The translations under genes were made by a program, and so were the position numbers. A stretch of DNA of 23,475 nt from an uncultured Bacteroidales bacterium (lineage in GTDB: Bacteria > Bacteroidota > Bacteroidia > Bacteroidales > UBA932), in assembly GCA_937900465.1 (NCBI GenBank), contig CALCEJ010000025.1, forward strand, positions 1 to 23,475, read 5' to 3'. Below are positions 1-5,859 of the stretch, in pieces; position 1 is the first letter of the stretch, and every line of letters begins with the position of its first letter. The notes beneath the pieces were generated by a model. It was not told the DNA's origin. It ran no database searches and saw only the letters and a list, made by a program, of their open reading frames with translations.

Positions 1-1
1 G

Positions 2-238
2 TTTTGCGCTCACTGAAACGGTGGTTGAAATGTCGATGCCGCGAATATTTTTTGCGCCCGAAACAAAAAAACTGCCCGCGTCGTTGGCGTATTGTGTACC
101 CGTCGCGCCGATTCCAAGAGCCAGCGTTGCGTCAGGACGCGCGTTTATTTTTGCAATGCGTATTTTTTTCTCGGCGGCTTCCATGCTTTTTTTGAGCGCA
201 ATCAAATCGCTGCGTTTTTCTACGATTTTTGCGGTAAA
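2..238 (-). CDS. TolC-like outer-membrane efflux protein, internal fragment (likely foreign to this contig)
   Basis: Read on the minus strand, this stretch is open from about 238 to the window edge and continues beyond it. It encodes a helix such as SDLIALKKSMEAAEKKIRIA, then NARPDATLALGIGA and a strand-like end IDISTTVSVSA. In TolC-family proteins (outer-membrane channels of efflux and type I export systems) a 'RxDL.A....AE..I..AK....P...L' helix leads in the same way into a beta-barrel strand, so the match is by pattern, not by search. All nine lysines are AAA and the phenylalanines are TTT, whereas the genes further right mostly use AAG and TTC. The open frame runs straight into the antisense of the aconitase, so the upper boundary is approximate. 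It may come from another genome joined by assembly. A real rearrangement is possible but less likely. Confidence 0.55.
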
Positions 239-246
239 GCCGGGCG
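230..246. other. Putative chimeric junction between TolC-like fragment and aconitase
   Basis: To the left, minus-strand coding sequence resembles a TolC family protein. To the right, plus-strand sequence starts in the middle of aconitase at the conserved PGDGSAREQA region, with no start codon and no N-terminal two thirds of the enzyme. Two oppositely oriented genes are both cut at the same point without any intergenic DNA, and codon use changes there. This is the usual look of an assembly chimera or a recombination break point. The exact base cannot be fixed from sequence alone. Confidence 0.55.
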
Positions 247-599
247 ACGGCTCCGCAAGGGAGCAGGCTGCTTCCTGCCAGAAGGTGCTTGGCGGAGATG
301 CGAACATCTGCTACGAGTATGCGACGAAGCGTTATCGCTCGAACTGCATCAACTGGGGCATCGTCCCTTTCACAATGGACCCGGATAAAGCTTTCGACTA
401 CGAGGTAGGCGACTATGTATATATCCCCGGAATCCGCGAGGCAATACTCGGCGGAGCGGAGGAAACAGACGCCATTGTACTCCGTGCTAAAGACGGCTCC
501 AAACACCCTCTGCACCTTTATTTCCGTAACCTTACCGCCGCAGAGAGGGAGATCCTCGCCGACGGATGTCTTATGAATTATTACAAAAACCAAAAGTAG
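240..599 (+). CDS. Aconitate hydratase, C-terminal part only
   Basis: This is the last 119 residues of an aconitase-family enzyme, which interconverts citrate and isocitrate in the TCA cycle. Visible family motifs are PGDGSAREQAAS followed by KVLGG, then YATKRYRSNCINWG with the conserved active-site-region Arg and Ser, and the swivel-domain end VGDYVYIPGIREA. The full family protein is around 750 residues, so the N-terminal [4Fe-4S] domains are missing, cut off at the junction near 240. The frame continues left to about 21, but those upstream codons are antisense to the TolC-like fragment and are not aconitase. The stop lies 29 bases before the icd start, so the two genes were probably an operon. 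The same aconitase-isocitrate dehydrogenase order is known in Bacteroides. The family call is firm, the start is artificial. Confidence 0.85.
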   Translation, partial: PGDGSAREQAASCQKVLGGDANICYEYATKRYRSNCINWGIVPFTMDPDKAFDYEVGDYVYIPGIREAILGGAEETDAIVLRAKDGSKHPLHLYFRNLTAAEREILADGCLMNYYKNQK

Positions 600-628
600 A
601 TTTACCGGCTTTGCCCGAAATGAAGACT

Positions 629-1840
629 ATGAAAAAGATCAAGATGACTACGCCGCTTGTCGAGATGGACGGCGACGAAATGACAAGGATCCTGTGGAAG
701 ATGATAAAGGATGAACTCATCCTTCCCTTCGTGGACCTTAAGACAGAATACTACGACCTTGGACTGCCTAACCGCGACAAGACATCGGACCAGGTGACCA
801 TCGACAGTGCCAACGCCACAAAGCGCCTCGGCGTTGCCGTAAAGTGTGCGACAATCACTCCTAATGTCCAGAGGATGAGCGAGTACAACCTCCATCAGAT
901 GTGGAAGAGCCCTAACGGAACCATCCGTGCTATGCTGGACGGAACCGTATTCCGCACCCCTATTACCATCCCCTCGATCCATCCCGCGGTCAAGTTCTGG
1001 AAAAAGCCCATCACGATTGCCCGTCACGCCTATGGCGACGTTTACCGTGACGTAGAAATCCAGACCCACGAGCCCGGTGTCGCAAAGCTCGTTTTCGAAG
1101 GAGCTTCCGGAGAGAGAATCGAAGAGATTATCCACGAGTTTTCCGGTCCCGGCGTCATCGAGGGTATGCACAATACGGACCAGTCCATCCGCAGTTTCGC
1201 CCACAGCTGCTTCAAATACGCCCTTGACGTCAAGCAGACGCTCTGGTTCGCGACAAAGGACACCATCTCCAAGAAATATGACGGCCGCTTCAAGGCTATC
1301 TTCGAAGAAGTGTTCCAGGAGTACAAGGAAGCCTTCGATGCTGCGGGAATCGAGTATTTCTACACCCTTATCGACGACGCAGTCGCCCGCGTGATGCGTT
1401 CTGAAGGCGGCTTTATATGGGCCTGCAAGAACTACGACGGCGACGTTATGTCGGATATGGTGTCCACGGCGTTCGGCTCTCTCGCAATGATGACATCCGT
1501 TCTCGTAAGCCCTGACGGCAAGTATGAGTACGAAGCGGCCCATGGTACCGTAACCCGTCACTACTACAAGTACCTCAAGGGTGAAGAGACATCGACTAAC
1601 CCTATGGCAACGATCTTCGCCTGGAGCGGGGCATTCCGCAAGAGGGGAGAGATTGACAACCTCCCGGAGCTCGTGAACTATGCAAATCAGCTTGAGCAGG
1701 CCTGCTTCGACACCCTTAACGAAGGTCTCGAGACCAAGGACCTCGTGAGCCTTTCCGAAGGCGTCGCTCCCAAGGGCCTCACCTCTCTGGAGTTCCTCCG
1801 CGAGATCCGCGCAAGGCTCGGCAAGAGGCTCGGGGCGTAG
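629..1840 (+). CDS. icd: NADP-dependent isocitrate dehydrogenase (dimeric, eukaryotic type)
   Basis: Converts isocitrate to 2-oxoglutarate and CO2 with NADP+ reduction. The 403-residue product starts MKKIKMTTPLVEMDGDEMTR, the typical N-terminus of the homodimeric subfamily II enzymes. Further motifs are MWKSPNGTIRAMLDGTVFR (substrate phosphate-loop region), the NYDGDVMSDMVSTAFGSL signature with metal-binding aspartates, and EAAHGTVTRHYYKYLKGEET near the NADP site. The frame is open from 566, but that would add 21 residues overlapping the aconitase end. ATGs at 620 and 629 are both possible; 629 fits family length. It lies 29 bases after the aconitase and presumably shares its transcript. A tandem hairpin pair follows at 1855-1942. 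Confidence 0.95.
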   Translation: MKKIKMTTPLVEMDGDEMTRILWKMIKDELILPFVDLKTEYYDLGLPNRDKTSDQVTIDSANATKRLGVAVKCATITPNVQRMSEYNLHQMWKSPNGTIRAMLDGTVFRTPITIPSIHPAVKFWKKPITIARHAYGDVYRDVEIQTHEPGVAKLVFEGASGERIEEIIHEFSGPGVIEGMHNTDQSIRSFAHSCFKYALDVKQTLWFATKDTISKKYDGRFKAIFEEVFQEYKEAFDAAGIEYFYTLIDDAVARVMRSEGGFIWACKNYDGDVMSDMVSTAFGSLAMMTSVLVSPDGKYEYEAAHGTVTRHYYKYLKGEETSTNPMATIFAWSGAFRKRGEIDNLPELVNYANQLEQACFDTLNEGLETKDLVSLSEGVAPKGLTSLEFLREIRARLGKRLGA

Positions 1841-1854
1841 ATTCAAAACTCCCT

Positions 1855-1942
1855 GTCGCAGGTGGTGCCGTGAAAAGCACCACCTGCTACGTTTTTGCCT
1901 GTTTTCGTCGCAGGTGGTGTCTCCCGGAGCACCACCTGCGAC
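1855..1942. repeat. Tandem pair of REP-like palindromes between convergent genes
   Basis: Two hairpins stand in a row. The first has arms at 1855-1867 (GTCGCAGGTGGTG) and 1878-1890 (CACCACCTGCTAC), with one mismatch and a 10-nt loop. The second has arms at 1907-1919 and 1930-1942 with a perfect 13-bp stem and a 10-nt loop. The left arms are identical between the units and the loops differ, so the arms are under constraint or recently duplicated. Each is followed by a short T-containing stretch (GTTTTTG, GTTTGG). They lie between the stop of icd and the stop of a minus-strand gene, so they may act as a bidirectional terminator, or they may be members of a dispersed intergenic repeat family. 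The remaining 1943-2011 shows a weak 7-bp GAAAACC/GGTTTTC pair and nothing else. Confidence 0.8.
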
Positions 1943-2011
1943 GTTTGGGGATTGAAAACCCTTGTATGTGGACGGTTTTCGGGGTACACTGGAGCCTGAG
2001 GGCCCATAGGC

Positions 2012-2557
2012 TTAGCCAAGTGGATAGAAGACTGAAGCGGAGGAATACTTTCCCTTCCAGCCGGTGTCCATATCCTCACGCACAGCCCTTGCGGTATACA
2101 GGGTGAAATAGTTCTCCCAGCTACGGTCGTAAAGCCGCCTGAAATCAGCCTCTGAGAGACCATTACGGAGAATCGCGAAAATGGTGTATACGGCTATTGT
2201 GTACGCCGTTGCGCGTTCCATCTCGTCTGCTGGTTTGGGACCAGCGACAACGTACTGGAGGCGGGACAGCTGGGCATAAGCCGTATCTGCTATTGCATCG
2301 CAGAGGGACGCCTCATCCACAGACGCGCCTCCATAAAGGGCGGAATTGTAGCGGCCACCCTTGAACTTCCCCTCAGAAACTTCTTTTTCGACGGGAACTT
2401 TGATGTCAGGAAGCTGTGTGGGGAAAAGGGGCTGGGCGACGGACTTGTCAAGCAGCATCCGGATAGCCAGCGGACGGAAATTGCGATACGACCCTCCGGC
2501 GGCCTCGTCTTCGGCGAGCACCGTCCTGAGTTTTCCAAGGAGAGAGTCGTAGGTCAT
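2012..2557 (-). CDS. Conserved-looking hypothetical protein, 181 residues
   Basis: I do not recognise a family. The product is 181 residues if it starts at MTYDSLLGKLRTVLAED; an in-frame upstream Met would add 17 residues that overlap the promoter. No signal peptide or membrane segment is visible, so it is probably cytosolic. The second half is helix-rich and aromatic (LSEADFRRLYDRSWENYFTL) and the middle has a Gly/Tyr/Ser-rich stretch (KGGRYNSALYGGASVDEA). A consensus Bacteroidota promoter lies 22-52 bases upstream. The gene is divergent from the hydroxyacid dehydrogenase gene and converges on icd. Its codon use agrees with its neighbours, and a dedicated promoter supports that it is real. 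Confidence 0.75.
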   Translation of the reverse strand: MTYDSLLGKLRTVLAEDEAAGGSYRNFRPLAIRMLLDKSVAQPLFPTQLPDIKVPVEKEVSEGKFKGGRYNSALYGGASVDEASLCDAIADTAYAQLSRLQYVVAGPKPADEMERATAYTIAVYTIFAILRNGLSEADFRRLYDRSWENYFTLYTARAVREDMDTGWKGKYSSASVFYPLG

Positions 2558-2578
2558 CTTTTCTGTGGTTTGAGTACG

Positions 2579-2609
2579 CAAAAATAGTATTTTTCCGTAT
2601 TTTTGCAAA
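2579..2609 (-). promoter_or_regulatory. Promoter of the minus-strand hypothetical gene
   Basis: On the minus strand the -33 box TTTG (2609-2606) is followed after 19 nt by the -7 box TATTTTTG (2586-2579), which fits the Bacteroidota primary sigma pattern TTTG-N19-TAnnTTTG. The predicted start of transcription near 2572 gives a leader of about 15 nt before the ATG at 2557. The -33 box lies inside a 12-bp palindrome (2600-2611) shared with the opposing promoter. Confidence 0.7.
2598..2605 (+). promoter_or_regulatory. -7 box for the hydroxyacid dehydrogenase-methyltransferase operon
   Basis: TATTTTTG at 2598-2605 matches TAnnTTTG, giving a start of transcription near 2612 and a leader of about 14 nt. 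No good -33 TTTG was found at 19-21 nt; the nearest TTTG is at 2569-2572, which is 25 nt away. The box overlaps a perfect TTTTTGCAAAAA palindrome at 2600-2611 that also covers the -33 box of the divergent promoter, so the two promoters may compete or share one regulator. Confidence 0.5.
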
Positions 2610-2625
2610 AACCCATACAGGAGTT

Positions 2626-3552
2626 ATGAAGATAGTATTCCTTGATGCCCTTACGATGGGCGATGTTTCCCTCGATTGTATTGCAGCCCTCGGTGAGCTC
2701 ACCTGCTACCCTTCTTCCACTCCGGAAGATGCGCGGGAGCGCGTCGCTGAAGCGGATGTGGTCCTTGTGAACAAGGTAATCGTGGACAAGGCTTTCCTTG
2801 ATGCGGCCCCTAAGCTGAGGCTTATCTGCGAGGCCGGTACGGGGATTAACAATATAGATGTGGAACTGTGCAAGGAGCGTGGAGTCATCGTCCGTAACGT
2901 CGCCGGTTACTCTACTGATTCCGTTGCCCAGATTGCCTGGATGCATATCCTGAACCTTGCCGGAAGGGCTTTCCACTACGATGATTATATCCGTAGCGGC
3001 AAGTACAGCGCCGGCTCGGTCCATATCGATCCGGAACATCCTTTTACAGAACTCGCCGGGAAAACCCTCGGAATAATCGGGATGGGGGCAATCGGGCAGA
3101 AGGTATCAGCTATCGGGACAGCCTTCGGAATGAAGGTCATCTATTATTCGACCTCGGGTACGTCTCACTGTAAGGGTTATCCTTCCGTCCCGCTCGAAAC
3201 CCTCCTCAGGGAGTCTGACGTTGTCAGCATCCACTGCCCGATGAACCCCTCCACTGCCGGACTCATAGACCTTCCAAAGATGCGTCTTATGAAGCCTACG
3301 GCATATCTTGTAAATGTTTCCCGCGGCGGAATCGCAGTGGAGAAGGACCTCGTGGAGGCTGTGGATGAGGGTGTGATAGCGGGAATCGGAATCGACGTAT
3401 ATGAGAAGGAGCCCCTTCGGGAAGATCATCCTTACCTTCATTCGAAGCATCCGGAAAGGATTCTGTTGACGCCGCATATCGCCTGGTACAGCCGCGAGGC
3501 AAGGGCGAGGCTTGCATACGAGATGGCAGAGAATATAAAAAAAGGGTGGTAA
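2626..3552 (+). CDS. D-isomer-specific 2-hydroxyacid dehydrogenase
   Basis: The 308-residue protein belongs to the NAD(P)-dependent D-2-hydroxyacid dehydrogenase family, which reversibly reduces 2-oxoacids (for example hydroxypyruvate, glyoxylate or 3-phosphohydroxypyruvate). The nucleotide-binding loop GMGAIG is at about 152-157. The catalytic set is Arg233 (VNVSRGG), Glu262 (DVYEKEP) and His284 (TPHIAW). After the second Rossmann strand (VIYYSTSG) the usual NAD-selecting Asp is absent, so cofactor preference is open. There is no ACT or other regulatory domain, so it is shorter than classical SerA. An AGGAG lies only 2 nt before the ATG. The stop TAA shares its last base with the ATG of the methyltransferase gene, which implies translational coupling. 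The exact substrate cannot be told from sequence. Confidence 0.9.
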   Translation: MKIVFLDALTMGDVSLDCIAALGELTCYPSSTPEDARERVAEADVVLVNKVIVDKAFLDAAPKLRLICEAGTGINNIDVELCKERGVIVRNVAGYSTDSVAQIAWMHILNLAGRAFHYDDYIRSGKYSAGSVHIDPEHPFTELAGKTLGIIGMGAIGQKVSAIGTAFGMKVIYYSTSGTSHCKGYPSVPLETLLRESDVVSIHCPMNPSTAGLIDLPKMRLMKPTAYLVNVSRGGIAVEKDLVEAVDEGVIAGIGIDVYEKEPLREDHPYLHSKHPERILLTPHIAWYSREARARLAYEMAENIKKGW

Positions 3553-4082
3553 TGAGAGACAGGAAACTGCTTGTGACTGAGATGGGCCGCGTCTCCAAGG
3601 AAGAATACCGGAATCTTCCGGATAGCGGAGTCGTCGTCGTCCTTGATAATATCCGCAGTGCCCATAATGTCGGATCCGCTTTCCGCAGCTCCGACGCCTT
3701 CGGCGTGGACAAGGTCTGTGTCTGCGGAATCAGCGCAGTCCCGCCATCGGCAGAAATCCACAAGACCGCCATCGGAGCGGAAGAAGCTGTGCCCTGGGAG
3801 TATTTCGGGAAAACTCTCGATGCTCTGAAAAGGCTCCGTGAGGAGGGTTATACTCTTGTCGCCGTGGAACAGACGGTACATTCCATAAAGCTCGGGGACT
3901 TTCGCCCTGAGGCAGGGAAAAAGTATGCCCTTGTATTCGGGAATGAGGTCTCAGGAGTTGACCAGGAGGCCGTCGATTTCTGCGATTTTTCCCTTGAAAT
4001 ACCCCAGAAGGGCTCGAAGCACTCCCTTAATGTTGCAGTGAGTGTCGGAGTTGTACTCTGGGCTGTAACTTCCGGTGTGTAA
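3552..4082 (+). CDS. SpoU/TrmH-family RNA 2'-O-methyltransferase
   Basis: This 176-residue SPOUT-class enzyme transfers a methyl group from S-adenosylmethionine to a ribose 2'-OH in tRNA or rRNA. All three SpoU motifs are visible: motif 1 DNIRSAHNVGSAFR (about 32-45), motif 2 LVFGNEVSGVD (about 127-137), and motif 3 SLNVAVSVGVVLW near the C-terminus, which forms the knotted SAM site. There is no N-terminal RNA-binding extension of the RlmB type, so it is close to the minimal catalytic domain. The ATG at 3552 is preferred over the in-frame GTG at 3546, because it overlaps the upstream stop (TAATG). Which RNA position it modifies is not clear. TrmH (tRNA Gm18) or TrmL-like roles are possible. 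Confidence 0.9.
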   Translation: MRDRKLLVTEMGRVSKEEYRNLPDSGVVVVLDNIRSAHNVGSAFRSSDAFGVDKVCVCGISAVPPSAEIHKTAIGAEEAVPWEYFGKTLDALKRLREEGYTLVAVEQTVHSIKLGDFRPEAGKKYALVFGNEVSGVDQEAVDFCDFSLEIPQKGSKHSLNVAVSVGVVLWAVTSGV

Positions 4083-4117
4083 CAAATCCGTGGACCTTGC
4101 TTATGTCCACGGATTTG
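4083..4117. terminator. Perfect 12-bp inverted repeat after the methyltransferase and inside the hut promoter
   Basis: The arms CAAATCCGTGGA (4083-4094) and TCCACGGATTTG (4106-4117) pair perfectly around an 11-nt loop. It begins at the first base after the methyltransferase stop, which suits a terminator, but no T-run follows. The -33 TTG of the hut promoter lies in the loop and the right arm fills the -33 to -7 spacer, so it could equally be an operator for a hut regulator. Both roles are inferred. Confidence 0.6.
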
Positions 4118-4127
4118 ACTATATTTG
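4097..4127 (+). promoter_or_regulatory. Promoter of the hut operon
   Basis: TTG at 4097-4099 and TATATTTG at 4120-4127, separated by 20 nt, fit the Bacteroidota pattern. Transcription would start near 4134, leaving a leader of roughly 19 nt before the ATG at 4153. The element is interlocked with the inverted repeat at 4083-4117. Confidence 0.65.
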
Positions 4128-4152
4128 ACACTGCTAAAAAAGACCACAGTAA

Positions 4153-5859
4153 ATGGCACGAATAATCGAATGTGTCCCCAATTTCTCCGAGGGGAGAAGC
4201 AGGGAAGTAATTGACAGCATTGTAAAATCCATAGAAGCTTCAGGAGGCGTGAAGGTCCTCGACGTGGACCCCGGTGAGGCAACGAACCGTACGGTCGTAA
4301 CCTTCGTCGGAGATCCGGAGAGCGTCGTTGAGGCCGCTTTCCAGGGGGCAAGGGCTGCGAAGGAACTCATCGATATGAGGACCCATCACGGGGCCCATCC
4401 CCGCAGCGGAGCCCTCGACGTCCTCCCGCTCGTCCCGGTATCCGAAGTCACTCTGGAGGAATGTGCGGAAATGGCCCGCGCCCTTGCAAAACGCCTCTAC
4501 GAAGAGCTTGGAATCCCTTGCTACTGCTATGAGGCAGCAGCTTTCACCCCCGGGAGGAGGAATCTTGCCGTATGCAGGGAAGGGGAGTACGAGGCTCTCG
4601 AGGAAAAGTTCAAAGATCCGGCAAAGCGTCCGGACTTTGGCGGAGAGTATGATGAGACCGTCGCAAAATGCGGGGCGACGAACGTGGGCGCCCGCAATTT
4701 CCTCATTGCCGTAAACTACAATCTCAACACGACGTCGACCCGCCGCGCGATGGCGGTCGCCTTCGACGTACGTGAGAAGGGCCGGAAGGCCCGCGAGGGA
4801 GGCTCTCTTACGGGAAAGCTCCTCAAGGATGAAAACGGGAAGCAGATATGGATTCCCGGCACCCTTAAGGGCTGCAAAGCAATTGGCTGGTATATCGACG
4901 AATACGGGATAGCGCAGGTCTCGATGAACATCACTGACATCGAAGCCGTTCCGCTCCACGTTGCATACGAGGAAGTCTGCCGCGCGGCAGCCGCACGCGG
5001 GCTGAAGGTAACCGGAGCCGAGATCGTGGGCCTTATCCCGAAAAAGGTGCTTCTCGATGCGGGAAAGTTCTACCTTGCGAGGCAGCAGCGCTCCCTCGGG
5101 ATCGGCGAGGAGGAAATCGTGAAGATTGCCGTAAAGTCTATGTCCCTTGATGACCTCAAACCCTTCAACCCTTCGGAAAAGGTCATAGAATACCTTCTTG
5201 AAGATGAGGAGACCCTTTCCCGGAAGGAGAGGCTCGTCAGGATGAGCGTCAAACAGTTTGCTGCGGAGACGGCATCGGAATCCGCAGCCCCCGGCGGCGG
5301 ATCCGTATCGGCAGCGATGGCAGCTTTCGGCGCCGCTCTCGCGACGATGGTCGCAAATCTCTCCGCCCACAAGAGGGGATGGGATGACCGCTGGGAACTG
5401 TTCTCGGATGTCGCCGTGAAGGGGCAGGCCGTGATGAAAGAACTCATCGGCCTCGTGGACGAGGATACGGCTGCCTTCAACCGCATAATGGACGTGTTCT
5501 CAATGCCGAAGGGCACTCCGGAGGAGAAGGCGGCAAGGGCCGCAGCCCTCGAGGAGGCGACTCTCTATGCGGCATCGGTTCCCCTCCGTACTATGGAATG
5601 TGCCCTGAAGGCGCTTCCCCTTGCGCTTGATATGGCCCGTCGGGGTAATCCTGCATCGGCTTCCGACGCAGGCGTCGCCGCCCTTGCCGCCGTCGCGGGA
5701 ATCAAGGGAGCATACCTTAATGTCCGTATCAACGCCGCCGGCCTTGAAGACAAGACGCCGGCCCAGCCGCTTCTGGAGCGTGCTGATGCTATTGTAAAGG
5801 AGGCTGAGGCTCTCGAGAAGGAAGTAATTGACGAGGTAAACAACATTATCGCAATATGA
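4153..5859 (+). CDS. ftcD: Bifunctional glutamate formimidoyltransferase / formimidoyl-THF cyclodeaminase
   Basis: Last steps of histidine breakdown. The first domain moves the formimino group from N-formiminoglutamate to tetrahydrofolate, releasing glutamate. The second closes it to 5,10-methenyl-THF with loss of ammonia. Residues 1 to about 330 are the transferase, with IIECVPNFSEGR at the start and His82 in HHGAHPRSGALDVLP matching the catalytic histidine of mammalian FTCD. Residues about 365-560 are the helical cyclodeaminase, with SAAPGGGSVSAAMAAFGAAL and the acidic DEDTAAF segment. At 568 residues it has the same fused order as the vertebrate enzyme, whereas some bacteria keep the two activities on separate genes. 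It is first in the operon, close behind a consensus promoter, and ends in an ATGA overlap with hutU. Confidence 0.95.
   Translation: MARIIECVPNFSEGRSREVIDSIVKSIEASGGVKVLDVDPGEATNRTVVTFVGDPESVVEAAFQGARAAKELIDMRTHHGAHPRSGALDVLPLVPVSEVTLEECAEMARALAKRLYEELGIPCYCYEAAAFTPGRRNLAVCREGEYEALEEKFKDPAKRPDFGGEYDETVAKCGATNVGARNFLIAVNYNLNTTSTRRAMAVAFDVREKGRKAREGGSLTGKLLKDENGKQIWIPGTLKGCKAIGWYIDEYGIAQVSMNITDIEAVPLHVAYEEVCRAAAARGLKVTGAEIVGLIPKKVLLDAGKFYLARQQRSLGIGEEEIVKIAVKSMSLDDLKPFNPSEKVIEYLLEDEETLSRKERLVRMSVKQFAAETASESAAPGGGSVSAAMAAFGAALATMVANLSAHKRGWDDRWELFSDVAVKGQAVMKELIGLVDEDTAAFNRIMDVFSMPKGTPEEKAARAAALEEATLYAASVPLRTMECALKALPLALDMARRGNPASASDAGVAALAAVAGIKGAYLNVRINAAGLEDKTPAQPLLERADAIVKEAEALEKEVIDEVNNIIAI

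Noticed and set aside
21..239. N-terminal extension of the aconitase frame reaching back to position 21
   Set aside because: These codons are antisense to the TolC-like coding sequence and match no aconitase region.
602..1846. Long minus-strand open frame of 414 residues opposite icd
   Set aside because: It mirrors a clear enzyme gene. High third-position GC leaves the antisense frame open, and its translation has no recognisable domain.
1855..1942. CRISPR array
   Set aside because: Only two palindromic units with 16-nt gaps and no spacers of uniform length, and no cas genes nearby.
4240..5370. Minus-strand open frame of 376 residues opposite ftcD
   Set aside because: Same explanation: antisense shadow of a certain gene, Cys- and Arg-rich, no promoter or start signal.
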